DNA of 64,000 bases from Actinacidiphila sp. DG2A-62 (lineage in GTDB: Bacteria; Actinomycetota; Actinomycetes; Streptomycetales; Streptomycetaceae). The position numbers and the translations under genes were made by a program. A model generated the notes under the pieces. It saw only the letters and a program-made list of their open reading frames with translations, was not told the origin of the DNA and ran no database searches. The DNA is taken from NCBI RefSeq assembly GCF_035825295.1, contig NZ_JAYMGI010000002.1:7888001-7952000 (forward strand), given 5' to 3'. Shown here one piece after another: positions 26,136 through 35,694 of the stretch (its first letter is position 1; every line of letters begins with the position of its first letter).

Positions 26136-27006
26136 TCAGCAGGCCGGCCTCGGTGATGCGGCGCAGGAAATCGCGGGTGCGCTGCTCGGCCGGAGCGCCG
26201 AACACCTCGGCGGGGGCGCCGCGTTCGAGCACCACTCCGCCGTCGAGGAAGCACACCTGGTCGGCGACCTCGCGGGCGAACGCCATCTCGTGCGTGGCGA
26301 TCACCATCGTCATGCCCTCCTCCTCCTTCAACTCCCGGACCACCGCCAGCACTTCGCCGACGAGTTCGGGGTCGAGCGCGGCGGTGATCTCGTCCAGGAG
26401 CAGCAGCCGCGGCCGGGCGGCCACCGCGCGCAGCAGCGCCACCCGCTGCTGCTGGCCGCCGCTGAGCCGGTCCGGGTACTCGCGCGCCCGGTCCGCGAGC
26501 CCCAGCCTGCCCAGCAGTTCGTGCCCGTGCGCCTCGGCCTGCGCGCGCGGCACCCGGTGCACCCGGCGCGGGGCCAGGGTGATGTTGTCCAGCACGGTCA
26601 TGTGGGGGAACAGGTTGTACGCCTGGAAGACCACGCCGATCCTGCGGCGCACCGCGTCCTGGTCGGCCCGGGGGTCGGTGATCTCCTCGCCGTCCAGGAA
26701 GACCGCGCCGTCGTCGACCTCCTCCAGCAGGTTCGCGCAGCGCAGCAGCGTCGACTTGCCCGAGCCGGAGGCGCCGATCAGCGCGGTCACGGTGTGCGCG
26801 GGCACCTCCAGCGAGATGTCGCGCAGCACCACCGAGTCGCCGTACGTCTTGCGGACCGACTCCATCCGCAGCACCGGCTCGTCGCGGGGCGCCGGCACGT
26901 CGCGGGGCGCCGGCTCCGCGCTCGGGCTCGGGTCCTTGCCCGGTCCCGGCCTCCTGCCCAGCGCCGGCTCGTCGCGCGGTCCCGGTGCTCCGACGCCGCC
27001 CTTCAT
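26136..27006 (-). CDS. Polar amino acid ABC transporter, ATP-binding protein (3' frame uncertain)
   Basis: About 285 residues. After a Pro/Asp/Glu-rich N-terminal tail come Walker A GASGSGKST, Q-loop VVFQAYNLFPHMTVL, signature LSGGQQQRV, Walker B LLLLDEITAAL and switch ATHEM, the pattern of GlnQ/HisP-type subunits. As written, the frame does not stop at the natural end (RDFLRRITEAGLL) but runs on through the antisense of the GNAT gene for hundreds of codons. A TGA at 26136 in another frame, right before a hairpin, fits a normal end and implies a one-base insertion (or two-base loss) at about 26139-26160. ATG 27006 overlaps the permease stop (ATGA). Confidence 0.85.
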
Positions 27007-27890
27007 ACCGTGCCTCCCTGCGACTGCCGCCGGTTCATCCGCGCCGCCACCCAGTCGGTGAACCGGGTCATCGGGATGGTGATCGCGACGAAGACCAGCC
27101 CGGCGATGACGTACGGGGTGTAGTTGAACTCGCGGCTGGCGATGATCTGCGCGCCGTACACCGCGTCGACCGCGCCGCCGATCGACACCAGGCCGGTGTC
27201 CTTCTGCAGCGACACCATGTCGTTCAGCAGCGCGGGCACCACGCGCCGCACGGCCTGCGGCAGGACCACGTGGCGCATCGTCTGGGCGCTGCTCAGGCCG
27301 AGCGAGCGGGCCGCGGCGCGCTGGCTGGGGTGCACGCTCTCGATGCCGGCCCTGAACACCTCGGCCACGTAGGCGGTGTAGGTCAGGCAGAGCGCCAGGC
27401 CGCCGAGCGTCACCGGGTCGTTGGTGACGCCGCGCAGCCGCAGCGCGGGGACGCCGAAGACGCTGACCAGGATGCAGATGATCAGCGGCAGCCCGCGGAA
27501 GAAGTCCACGTAGGCGGTGGCCAGCGCGCGCACCGGGAAGAAGACCGGGCCGCGCAGCGTGCGCAGCAGCGCCACCAGCAGCCCCGCGACCAGGACGACC
27601 GCGCCGCACACCGCGAGCAGCCGCAGGTTGAGCCACAGCCCGTGCATGACGTCGGGGAACGCCACCCGCGCGTAGTGCGCGCTGAAGAAGGTCTGCCGGG
27701 TGCGCTGCCAGCCGGGGGAGTTGACGACGACCGCGTACACCGCCGCGGCCGTGGCGAGCGTGCTGACGGCGGCGACGGCGAAGGCGCGGCGGGTGCGGTC
27801 GCGCTCGTGGCGCTCGCGCTCGATCCGCCGCGCCGAGGGCCGGTAGCCGTCGTCCGCCGGCGCCTGCGCCCGCTTGGCGCCGACGGTCAC
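27003..27890 (-). CDS. Polar amino acid ABC transporter, permease
   Basis: 295 residues of the His/Glu/Gln/Arg (HEAAA) permease class. An N-terminal cytoplasmic tail and first helix (AFAVAAVSTLATAAAVYAVVV) precede the conserved core GLWLNLRLL, YVDFFRGLPLIICIL, YTAYVAEVFRAGIESV, and the EAA-like loop AAARSLGLSSAQTMRHVVLPQAVRR, which contacts the ATPase. The GTG start at 27890 overlaps the TGA of the binding-protein gene and the stop overlaps the ATPase ATG, so all three genes are translationally coupled. The single permease presumably works as a homodimer. Confidence 0.92.
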   Translation of the reverse strand: MTVGAKRAQAPADDGYRPSARRIERERHERDRTRRAFAVAAVSTLATAAAVYAVVVNSPGWQRTRQTFFSAHYARVAFPDVMHGLWLNLRLLAVCGAVVLVAGLLVALLRTLRGPVFFPVRALATAYVDFFRGLPLIICILVSVFGVPALRLRGVTNDPVTLGGLALCLTYTAYVAEVFRAGIESVHPSQRAAARSLGLSSAQTMRHVVLPQAVRRVVPALLNDMVSLQKDTGLVSIGGAVDAVYGAQIIASREFNYTPYVIAGLVFVAITIPMTRFTDWVAARMNRRQSQGGTV

Positions 27891-28813
27891 TTCAGGACCG
27901 GGGCGTCGACCGCGTCGGACAGCCACTGCTTCTCCAGCGCGGCCAGCGTCCCGTCGCCGCGCAGCGCGGTGACGGCCCGGGACACGCACGCGGTGAGCCC
28001 GCTGCCCTTGTCCAGGACCAGCCCGAACTGCTCGGGGGTCCCGCCGGTGTCGGCGAACTGCCCCACCACCTTGGCGTCGGTGACCTCCGCGCCGGTGATG
28101 TAGAAGGCGGTCGGCAGGTCCACCACGATCCCGTCGACCTGGCCGTTCTTCAGCGCGGCCACCGCCAGGTCGTTGCGCTGGAAGACCGCGGGCTTCTTCG
28201 CCGGCTTCACCGTGCCGGTGATGACGTCCAGGCTGGTGGTGCCCACCTGTGCGCCGAGCTTGGCGTCCTTGAGGTCGGCCAGCGAGTGCGCGGAGGCGAT
28301 CGGCGAGCCCTTGCGGGCGACGACCGCCTGCCGCACGTCGTAGTAACCGGGGGAGAAGTCGACGGCCTTGCGGCGGTCGGCGTTCACCGAGACCTGGTTG
28401 ACGTCGAAGTCGAAGGACTTGGCGCCGGGCGCGAAGGCGCTGTTGAAGGGGACCTTCTGCCAGACGACGTCGGCGGGCGCGTAGCCGAGCCGCTTGGCCA
28501 CCGCGTACGCGACGGCGGACTCGTACCCCTTGCCGTTGGAGGGGTCGTCGTCGGAGAACCACGGGTCGTAGGCGGGGTTGTCGGTCCCGACGGTCAGCTT
28601 GCCCTTGGTGCGGGTGGGCAGCGACGCCGCGGTGCAGGCGGCGCCGGCGGCGCTCGCGGCGGCGCCGGCCGTGGGCGAGCCGGAGGCGGCGTCGGAGCCG
28701 GCGGAGTCGTCGTCCTGCGGGGCGCAGCCGGCCACGGCGAGGACGAGCATCGAGGACAGGGCTGCCGCGGCGAGCAGCGCGCGGCGCGGGGACGGCGGGA
28801 TCGCGGGACGCAT
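27887..28813 (-). CDS. Amino acid ABC transporter substrate-binding lipoprotein (family 3)
   Basis: 308 residues. The lipoprotein signal ends in VLAVAGC, so Cys (about residue 29) is lipidated. An Asp/Ser/Ala-rich linker leads to a family 3 binding fold: KLTVGTDNPAYDPWF, VPFNSAFAPGAKSFDFDVNQVS, and DGIVVDLPTAFYI. Family 3 proteins bind polar amino acids or opine-like ligands; the exact ligand cannot be told. ATG 28813 has a weak AAGG upstream. It is the first gene of the transporter operon and is divergent from the DHA2 exporter across a 232-base, locally AT-rich gap. Confidence 0.9.
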   Translation of the reverse strand: MRPAIPPSPRRALLAAAALSSMLVLAVAGCAPQDDDSAGSDAASGSPTAGAAASAAGAACTAASLPTRTKGKLTVGTDNPAYDPWFSDDDPSNGKGYESAVAYAVAKRLGYAPADVVWQKVPFNSAFAPGAKSFDFDVNQVSVNADRRKAVDFSPGYYDVRQAVVARKGSPIASAHSLADLKDAKLGAQVGTTSLDVITGTVKPAKKPAVFQRNDLAVAALKNGQVDGIVVDLPTAFYITGAEVTDAKVVGQFADTGGTPEQFGLVLDKGSGLTACVSRAVTALRGDGTLAALEKQWLSDAVDAPVLK

Positions 28814-28928
28814 GGCGGGACCTTGGCACCACCGGCCCGCGGCTGTCCACGGGATTGGGCCGGTCGTCCGGATGCCGGACATTTGTGTCCGCGGGATTGC
28901 CGGAGGTGGCGGGCGGTCAGGTATTTGC

Positions 28929-29010
28929 ATACCTAACTTAGCTAGTTATAGCCTCCAGGGTACCGGCCGTCTCCGCGGGGACCTGTGTGCCGGAAAAAGA
29001 TACCTAAGTT
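28929..29010. promoter_or_regulatory. AT-rich regulatory region with dyad and repeated ATACCTAASTT motif
   Basis: In this otherwise about 72% G+C window, 28925-28950 is AT-rich. TAACT-TAGCT-AGTTA (28934-28948) is a dyad with 5-bp arms. The 11-mer ATACCTAACTT (28929-28939) recurs as ATACCTAAGTT at 29000-29010, 36 bases before the exporter start at 29046. This looks like a promoter with paired regulator sites (MarR/TetR/DtxR-type), although no regulator gene is adjacent. Confidence 0.5.
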
Positions 29011-29045
29011 TCGCATCTATGAGTGGACCAGGGGAGGCCCCTCGC

Positions 29046-30655
29046 ATGGCTCGACACACCGTCCCGGCCCCGGTCGCCGACCGGAACCCTTCCCGCCGGT
29101 GGTGGGCGCTGGCGGCGCTCGCGCTCTCCGGTCTGACGATCGGCCTCGACACCACCGTGCTCACCATCGCCCTGCCGGAACTCGCGGCGTCGCTGCACGC
29201 CACGACCGGGCAGTTGCAGTGGTTCAGCACCGCTTACACCCTGACCGTCGGCGCGGCGATGCTGCCGGCCAGCAACCTCGGCGACCGCTACGGCCGCAAG
29301 CGGATGCTGGTCGGCGCGCTGGTGCTGTTCGGCGGGGCGTCGCTGTGGTGCGCGCTGGCCGGCTCACCGGGCAGCCTGATCGCGGCCCGCGCGCTGCTCG
29401 GCCTGGCCGGCGCGGCGCTGATGCCGCTCGGCTTCGCGATGCTGCCGGTGCTGTTCCCCGAGCGGGAGGAGCGCGACCAGGCGGTGCTGCTGTGGACCAC
29501 CGCCAGCACGCTCGGCCTGCCGCTGGGGCCGATCGTCGGCGGCTGGCTGCTCAACCACTTCTGGTGGGGCTCGGTGTTCCTGCTCAACGTGCCGCTGGCG
29601 GCCGTCGGCGCACTGCTGCTGGCGGCCTTCCTGCCCGAGGCGCGCAGCACCCGTCCGGTCCGGCTCGACCTGCTCGGCGCCGCGCTGTCCTCGGCCGGGC
29701 TCGTCGCGCTCATCTACGGCTCGATCAACGCGGGCCAGCACGGCTGGACGGACACGGGCACCTGGGCGCCGGCCCTGGCCGGGGTGGCGCTGCTCGCGGC
29801 GTTCACCGCCTGGGAGAGGGCCTGCGACCATCCGCTGATCGACCTCGGGCTGTTCCGCGACGCCGGCTTCTCCTGGGGCACGGCGCACGCCACGATCGCC
29901 AACTTCGCGCTGTTCGGCCTGCTGTTCGCGGTTCCCCAGTACTTCCAGAGCGTCGGCGGCAGCACTCCGCTGGGCACCGGACTGCGGCTGCTGCCGATGA
30001 TCGGCGGCATGATCGTCGCCACCCAGTTCGGCGGCCGGTTCGCCCGCCGCTACGGCCCCCGGGCGCTGATCACCGCCGGCTTCGTGCTCGCCGCCGCCGC
30101 GCTGGCCGCGGCGGCCACCACGAGCGTCGGCACCGGCTACGGGTTCGCCGCCGCGTGGATCGCGGTGCTCGGCGCGGGCATCGGGCTCGCGCTGCCCGCG
30201 GCGATGAGCGGCGCGCTGGGCGCGGTGTCCGCGGAGCGCGCGGGCGCGGGCTCCGGCCTGCTCCAGGCGATGCGCCAGGTCGGCGGAACCATCGGCGTCG
30301 CGGTCCTCGGCACGGTGCTCAGCTCCGGCTACCGCGGCCGGCTGCACACCGGCAGGCTCGCCCCGACCTCGACAGCAGCGTCCACGCCGGCGTCTCGGCG
30401 GGCGTCCGGGCCGCACAGGCCGCCGGCGACGGGGCGCTGGTGCGTGTGGTGCGGGCGGCCTTCGTGCACGGCATGGACGTCATGCTGCTGGTCTCCGCGG
30501 GGACCGCGGCGGCGGGGGCGGTGCTGGCCCTGCTGTTCTTCCCGCGGGGCGACACGGAGAGCCCGGCCGGCGCGGCCGAGACGGGCGAGGCGGCCGCCGA
30601 CACCGGGGGACAGCAGGGCGCGGACGCCGCTACCTCAGCGGGATCAGCACCCTGA
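29046..30655 (+). CDS. DHA2-family (EmrB/QacA type) drug exporter, 14 TM (frame broken near 30360)
   Basis: About 536 residues. Motif A is GDRYGRKRML, motif C-like LGLPLGPIVGGWLL, and the first helix carries the acidic GLDTTVLTIALPEL typical of DHA2 proton antiporters. The first frame is open to about 30360 (GYRGRLHTGRL) and the last membrane helices (FVHGMDVMLLVSAGTAAAGA) are in another frame ending at 30655; a net loss of one base at the CCCC run 30361-30364 explains this. The substrate is unknown (hydrophobic cations or antibiotics in the family). ATG 29046 has GGGGAGG 8 bases upstream. Its 3' end overlaps the convergent DUF3592 gene by 26 bases. Confidence 0.87.
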
Positions 30656-31102
30656 CGGCCACCACCAGGCACGCCGCGGCGACCACCGCACCCGCCAGAA
30701 GAACCGCGACAGGCCCGGCCGACCCCCGGGGACGTCGTCCGGGACGGCGTCCTCCGGCCGGCCGACCGGGTAGCGCACGAGCACCGGCTCGTCGATCTCC
30801 CTGGCCCGCCCCGAGCGATCGACGAGCAGGAACTGCCGCCCGTCCGGCGTCTCGAAGCTCACCACCGAGCGCTGCACGCCCGGGCGGCCCTGGTCGCCGG
30901 GCAGCAGCGACACCTCCAGCACCCGGCCCCGCGCCACCGGGCCCGCCCGCAGGGCGCGCCGGGTGCGGACCCTGCGCACCACGGCCGTCGCGCCGACGGC
31001 CACCAGGGCCGCCCCGGTCACCCCGCAGACGACGGCGGTCAGTTCGCGCAGCAGGGCGGTGCACCTCCGATCGGGAGCGGCAGGGACGTAGGGCACCAGC
31101 AT
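30630..31102 (-). CDS. DUF3592 membrane protein (frame broken near 30727)
   Basis: About 157 residues: an N-terminal helix (TAVVCGVTGAALVAVGATAVV), a small soluble DUF3592 domain (ARGRVLEVSL, SVVSFETPDGRQFLL, EIDEPVLVRYPVGRPEDA) and a second helix (GPVAVLLAGAVVAAACLVVA) that is found only after a one-base shift at the CCCCCGGGG run 30723-30731. With that correction it stops at 30630. The start is uncertain: ATG 31102 lacks a ribosome-binding site, and GGAGG at about 31067 might serve a later non-ATG start. Function unknown. Confidence 0.68.
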
Positions 31103-31271
31103 GCCGAAACACCGCGCTGCCTGGGCCGGCTCGGCGCGGCCGCCGGCGCTCCGGGGGCTGAACGCGGGGTTTCGGGGTGGTGACACGCTTCGTGCGGGCG
31201 GACGGACTTGGCCGTCGCGGTTCGTCCGCGCGGACGAACGACGGGCCGGGGCGCGCGCCTACTGTCGCCGC

Positions 31272-32660
31272 ATGGCGAAACTCAGCGAGATCCGGACCTG
31301 GTGCGAGGAGCGGCTGCCCGGCCTGCTCGCCCAGTACGACGTGCCGGGCGCGGCGGTCGCGGTCGACCTCGGCGGAGAGGTCGCCGACCACGGCACGGGC
31401 GTGCTGAGCCTGTCCACCGGTGTCGAGGTGGACACCGACACGCTCTTCCAGATCGGCTCGATCACCAAGCTGTGGACCTCCACACTGGTCATGCAGCTCG
31501 TCGACGAGCGGCTGATCGGACTCGACGACCCGGTGCGCGGCGCGCTGCCGGAGTTCCGGATCGCCGACGAGTCCGCCGCCCGGGTCATCACCGTGCGCCA
31601 ACTGCTCGACCACACCGCGGGGTTCGAGGGCGACATCTTCACCGACACCGGCAAGGACGACGACTGCCTGGAGAAGTACGTCGCCACCCTGGCCGACGTC
31701 CCGCAGCTCTTCGAACCGGGCCGGCTCTTCTCGTACAACAACGCCGGCTACTGCGTGCTCGGCAGGCTGGTCGAGGTGCTGCGCGGCAAGCCCTACGACG
31801 CCTGCCTGCGCGACCACCTGTTCACGCCGCTCGGGCTCACCCACGCGGCCAACGGCCCGTGGGAGGCGATCTTGTACCGCGCCGCCGTCGGGCATCTGAG
31901 GCCCTCGCCGCGCGAACCGCTCGCACCCGCCCCGATCTGGGCGCTGGCGCGGTCCAACGCGCCCGCCGGATCGATGCTCGCGATGCGTGCGCGCGACCTG
32001 CTGGCGTTCGCCCGCATGCACCTGGACGGCGGCCGCGCCGCGGACGGCACCCAGGTGCTGTCGGCGCGGTCCGCGCGGGCGGTGCGCGAGCGGCAGGTCG
32101 ACCTGCCGCGGCTGGGCGTCATGGGCGACGCGTGGGGCCTGGGCTGGGAGATCTTCGACGGCTCCGGCACCAGCGTGGTCGGGCACGACGGCACGACCGT
32201 CGGCCAGGCCGCGTTCCTGCGGCTGGTGCCCGAACACGACCTCGCCGTCACCCTGTTGACCAACGGCGGCCGGGGCGTCGACCTCTACCACGAGGTCGTC
32301 GGGCACATCCTGCGCGAGCTGGCCGGCGTCGAACTGCCCGCGCTGCCGGTGCCGCCGGCCGACCCGCCGCGCGTCGACGCCGCCCACCTGGTGGGCACGT
32401 ACGGCTCGCGGATGTTCGACAACACCGTCAGCCAGGACGGCGAGGGACGGGTCTGGGTCGAGCGCGTGCCCAAGGGTCTGGCCGCCGAGATGGGCATGGA
32501 GACCGCGACGATCGAACTGGTCGCCCTGGAGGGCGACACGCTGATCGCCCGCGAGCCCGAGGACGGCTTCCACCAGCCGTACGCGTTCGTCGCCGGGGAG
32601 GACGGCGGGCCCGCGCGGTTCCTGCACACCGGCCGCGCGGACCGCCGTCTGACGCCCTGA
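31272..32660 (+). CDS. Serine beta-lactamase-fold (S12) hydrolase / D-aminopeptidase-like
   Basis: 462 residues. The catalytic SxxK is S63-I-T-K66 (FQIGSITKLW), the YxN motif is FSYNNAGY, and GHDGTTVGQ replaces the KTG box. This is the class C/EstB/D-aminopeptidase branch of the S12 family, which cleaves D-amino-acid-containing peptides, esters or beta-lactams. A small C-terminal lipocalin-like domain follows (from about residue 370). No signal peptide is seen, so the protein is probably cytoplasmic. The start lies six bases after TACTGT with no ribosome-binding site (leaderless). It closely resembles the C-terminal half of the S9-S12 fusion at 39809-43312, including DTGKDDDCLEKY / DTGRGDDCLEKY, so the two are paralogues flanking the peptide transporter. 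Confidence 0.88.
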   Translation: MAKLSEIRTWCEERLPGLLAQYDVPGAAVAVDLGGEVADHGTGVLSLSTGVEVDTDTLFQIGSITKLWTSTLVMQLVDERLIGLDDPVRGALPEFRIADESAARVITVRQLLDHTAGFEGDIFTDTGKDDDCLEKYVATLADVPQLFEPGRLFSYNNAGYCVLGRLVEVLRGKPYDACLRDHLFTPLGLTHAANGPWEAILYRAAVGHLRPSPREPLAPAPIWALARSNAPAGSMLAMRARDLLAFARMHLDGGRAADGTQVLSARSARAVRERQVDLPRLGVMGDAWGLGWEIFDGSGTSVVGHDGTTVGQAAFLRLVPEHDLAVTLLTNGGRGVDLYHEVVGHILRELAGVELPALPVPPADPPRVDAAHLVGTYGSRMFDNTVSQDGEGRVWVERVPKGLAAEMGMETATIELVALEGDTLIAREPEDGFHQPYAFVAGEDGGPARFLHTGRADRRLTP

Positions 32661-32996
32661 AGCCCCGCCCTGACGCTTTGTCCTTGACGCCTGAGCCTGA
32701 CGCCTGAGCCTGACGCCTGAGCTTGACGCCTGAGCTTGACGCCTGAGCTTGACGCCTGAGCTTGACGCCTGAGCTTGACGCCTGAGCTTGACGCCTGACG
32801 CCGGGTCGCCGCGCTCCGGCAGCCCTCGGCCGGCTCCGAGGCCCCACCGCGGCGGACCGCGCCTCCGCACCGCGGGCCCGCGCCTCCGGACCGCGGGCCC
32901 GCGCCCGCCCAACCCCACCGCCGCATCCCCGAACGCCCCGCACCCTCCGCACGTCCCGTCGCACACCGCTCCGCACACCCCTCCGCGGGAGGCACC
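32661..32996. repeat. Intergenic region with nine-copy 13-bp tandem array
   Basis: At 32684-32800 the unit TTGACGCCTGAGC (CTGACG in two copies) repeats eight full times plus a partial ninth, head to tail at exactly 13 bp. Each copy holds a TTGACG, like a -35 element. The 13-bp period does not keep reading frame, so this is not a coding repeat. The array sits 200 bases before the oligopeptide operon start, where iterated regulator sites would act. The rest (32800-32990) is C-rich and shows only GGGAGG before the next start. Confidence 0.85.
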
Positions 32997-34595
32997 ATGA
33001 AGTCCGCACGGACGACGATCGTGGCAGTCGGTCTGCTGCCGCTCGCCCTGGCCGCGTGCAGCGGCGGCGGGAGCGGCGGCACCGCCGGCGCCGGCGGCAA
33101 GCCCGTCGACGGCCGCACCTTCACCCTGGCGATAGCCGCCGACCCCGGCACCCTCGACCCCCAGCTGACCTCGCTGTCCGTCGCCTTCCAGGCGGACGCC
33201 TTCCTCTACGACTCGCTGGTGTCCGTCGACGCCTCCGGCAAGGAGGTCGCCGGACTCGCCGCCGCCTGGCAGGGCGACGCCTCGACCGCGACGTACACCC
33301 TGCGCAAGGGCGTCACCTGTTCCGACGGCACCCCGCTGACCGCGAGCGTCGTCGCGCGGAACGTCAACTGGGTCGCCGACCCGCAGCACGGCTCCGCCAA
33401 GACCGGGCTGAACGTGCCGGCCGGCGCCAAGGCCACCGCCGACGACGCGGCAGGGAAGGTCACCGTGACCTCGCCGACCCCCGACGCGTTCCTCGCCAGG
33501 GACGTCGGCGGCCTGCCCATCGTCTGCCCCAAGGGCATGCAGGACCGCGACCTGCTCAAGCGGGGCAGCTCCGGCACCGGCATGTTCACCCTCACCCAGG
33601 CGGTCGCCGACGACCACTACACCCTCACCCGCCGCAAGGACTACGCGTGGGGGCCCGGCGACTGGAAGCCGGGCGTGCGGGGCCTGCCCGACACCGTGGT
33701 GCTCCGCGTGGTGCAGAACGAGGCGACCGCCGCCAACCTGCTGCTGGCCGGGCAGATCAACGCCGCCATGATCATCGGACAGGACAAGGCCAGGGTGGCC
33801 GCCCGGCACGGCTTCCAGCGTGCCCTGCGCGCCCCGCTGGGCGAGATGTGGTTCGACGAGAGGCCCGGCGGCCCGGCCGCCGACCCGGCGGTGCGCCGCG
33901 CGCTGACCCAGGCCCTGGACCTCGCCCAGCTGCGCACCGTGGTCACCAGCGGCGACGGCCGCGCCCCCACCGGCATGGTCGCCTCGGGACAGGGCCCCTG
34001 CACCCAGGACACGGTGACCGGCGCCCTGCCCTCCTACGACCCGAGCGCCGCGGCGGCCGCGCTGGACGCCGCGGGCTGGAAGGCCGGTCCCGGCGGGGTG
34101 CGCAGCAAGGACGGCAAGAAGCTCTCCCTGCTCTTCACCTACCCCAGCAGCCGCGGCGCCCCGCTGCAGACCGGCGCCGAGCTGCTGCGCACCTTCTGGC
34201 AGAAGATCGGCGCCCAGGTCACGCTCAAGGGCGCCACCGACAGCCAGCTCGGCCAGAGCGTCATCGGCGGACAGGGCTCGTGGGACGCCGCGTTCGTGCC
34301 GCTGACCGTCACGCTGCCCACGCAGGTGGTGCCGTTCGTGTCCGGGCCGACCCCGCCCAAGGGCGGCAACTTCGCCTTCATCGACAACCCCGGCTACGCC
34401 GCCCACGTCAAGGCCGCCTCCGCGCTGCCCGGCACCAAGGGCTGCGCCGAGTGGGCCGCCGCGGAGAAGGCGCTGTTCCAGCGGACCGACGTGGTTCCCT
34501 TCGCCGACGAGCTGACCCCGATCTTCGCCGGCGGCGCCACCTTCGAACTGGCCGACGCCGCCATCTCGCCCTCGTCCATCCGCATGCTCGGCTGA
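32997..34595 (+). CDS. Oligopeptide/dipeptide ABC transporter substrate-binding lipoprotein
   Basis: 532 residues of the family 5 (DppA/OppA) binding proteins. The lipobox LALAAC places the lipidated Cys at about residue 21. Family landmarks are TLAIAADPGTLDPQLTS, FLYDSLVSVD, ATYTLRKGVTCSDGTPLTA and ADPAVRRALTQALDLAQL. It captures peptides outside the membrane for the permeases encoded next. ATG 32997 follows GGGAGG. It starts the run of tightly packed genes that ends with the amino-acid racemase at 46861, and a 13-bp tandem array lies upstream. Confidence 0.92.
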   Translation: MKSARTTIVAVGLLPLALAACSGGGSGGTAGAGGKPVDGRTFTLAIAADPGTLDPQLTSLSVAFQADAFLYDSLVSVDASGKEVAGLAAAWQGDASTATYTLRKGVTCSDGTPLTASVVARNVNWVADPQHGSAKTGLNVPAGAKATADDAAGKVTVTSPTPDAFLARDVGGLPIVCPKGMQDRDLLKRGSSGTGMFTLTQAVADDHYTLTRRKDYAWGPGDWKPGVRGLPDTVVLRVVQNEATAANLLLAGQINAAMIIGQDKARVAARHGFQRALRAPLGEMWFDERPGGPAADPAVRRALTQALDLAQLRTVVTSGDGRAPTGMVASGQGPCTQDTVTGALPSYDPSAAAAALDAAGWKAGPGGVRSKDGKKLSLLFTYPSSRGAPLQTGAELLRTFWQKIGAQVTLKGATDSQLGQSVIGGQGSWDAAFVPLTVTLPTQVVPFVSGPTPPKGGNFAFIDNPGYAAHVKAASALPGTKGCAEWAAAEKALFQRTDVVPFADELTPIFAGGATFELADAAISPSSIRMLG

Positions 34596-34629
34596 CCGGC
34601 GCCCGCGCTCCCGGAGGCGATCCGCAACG

Positions 34630-35691
34630 ATGAAGACACCACACGCCGACCTGCTGCCCGCGGGCGCGGGGCCCGCCGCGGCCACCGCGCCGGCGCCGGC
34701 GGACCCGCCCGCACCGCGCCTGCCGGGCATGCGGGGCCTGGCCGCCAACCCCTGGGTGCGGTTCGCCGTACGCCGCCTGGGACGCCTGGTGGTGTCCGTG
34801 TGGGTGCTGGTCACCGCGGCCTTCGTGATGATCCACCTCATCCCCGGCGACCCGGTGCGCGCCTCCCTCGGCCTCACCGCGCCGCCGCAGGTGGTCGCGC
34901 TGCGCCGGCACCAACTGGGCCTGGACGCCTCGCTGCCCACCCAGTACCTGCGCTTCCTGCGGCACCTGCTCGGCGGCGACCTCGGCGTCTCCATGACCAG
35001 CGGGCTGCCGGTCTCGCAGGTGATCGGCGACCGGCTGCCGGCCACCGTGGCGCTGGCGGTCGCCGCCTTCGCGGTCGCGCTGCTGGCGTCCGTGCCGCTC
35101 GGCCTGCTGATGGCGGTGCTCACCCGCGGCGGCCGGCGCCGCCGCACCGAGCTGACCTTCACCTCCGCCGGCGTCCTGGTCGCCGCGATCCCCGAGTTCC
35201 TGCTGGCCGTCGGCCTGGTCTACGTCTTCGCGGTCCGGCTGGGCTGGTTCCCGGTGGCCGGCCGCGGCGGGGTCGGCTCCTACGTGCTGCCGGTGGCGTC
35301 GCTCGCGGCGGGACCTGCCGCGGTGCTGGCCCGCATCGTCCGGGTCGAGACGCTGTCGGTGCTGGACGCCGACTACATCCGCACCGCCCGCGCCAAACGC
35401 CTGCCGCCGCGCACGGTCTACCTGCGGCACGCGCTGCCCAACGCGGTCACCGCCACCTTCACCATCGCCGGGCTGCTGCTCGGCAGCCTGGTGGCCGGCA
35501 CCGTGCTGGTCGAGAACGTCTTCGCCTGGCCGGGCCTGGGCAGCACCATCGTGCAGTCCATCCTGGCCAAGGACTACCCGGTGGTGCAGGGCGTCGTCCT
35601 CGTCTACGGCGTCGGCGTCCTGCTGGTGAACCTCGCGGTCGACGCCGGGCTGGCCCTGCTCGACCCCCGTTCCGCGATCCTGGAGAGCTGA
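34630..35691 (+). CDS. Oligopeptide ABC transporter permease, DppB/OppB type
   Basis: 353 residues. After a Pro/Ala-rich cytoplasmic tail come six membrane helices. Family runs are VTAAFVMIHLIPGDPVRA, QYLRFLRHLLGGDLGVSM, the EAA loop YIRTARAKRLPPRTVYLRHALPNA and ENVFAWPGLGSTIV. The stop is three bases before the next ATG. With the permease half of the following gene it would form the channel. Confidence 0.93.
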   Translation: MKTPHADLLPAGAGPAAATAPAPADPPAPRLPGMRGLAANPWVRFAVRRLGRLVVSVWVLVTAAFVMIHLIPGDPVRASLGLTAPPQVVALRRHQLGLDASLPTQYLRFLRHLLGGDLGVSMTSGLPVSQVIGDRLPATVALAVAAFAVALLASVPLGLLMAVLTRGGRRRRTELTFTSAGVLVAAIPEFLLAVGLVYVFAVRLGWFPVAGRGGVGSYVLPVASLAAGPAAVLARIVRVETLSVLDADYIRTARAKRLPPRTVYLRHALPNAVTATFTIAGLLLGSLVAGTVLVENVFAWPGLGSTIVQSILAKDYPVVQGVVLVYGVGVLLVNLAVDAGLALLDPRSAILES

Positions 35692-35694
35692 GCG

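Noticed and set aside
32684..32800. 13-bp array as a CRISPR
   Set aside because: Units are contiguous without spacers and far too short, and no cas gene is present.
30630..35162. 1510-codon minus-strand open frame over the S12 and peptide-transporter genes
   Set aside because: Its composition is that of an antisense shadow and it covers four well-supported plus-strand genes. Only its last part belongs to the DUF3592 gene after a frame shift.
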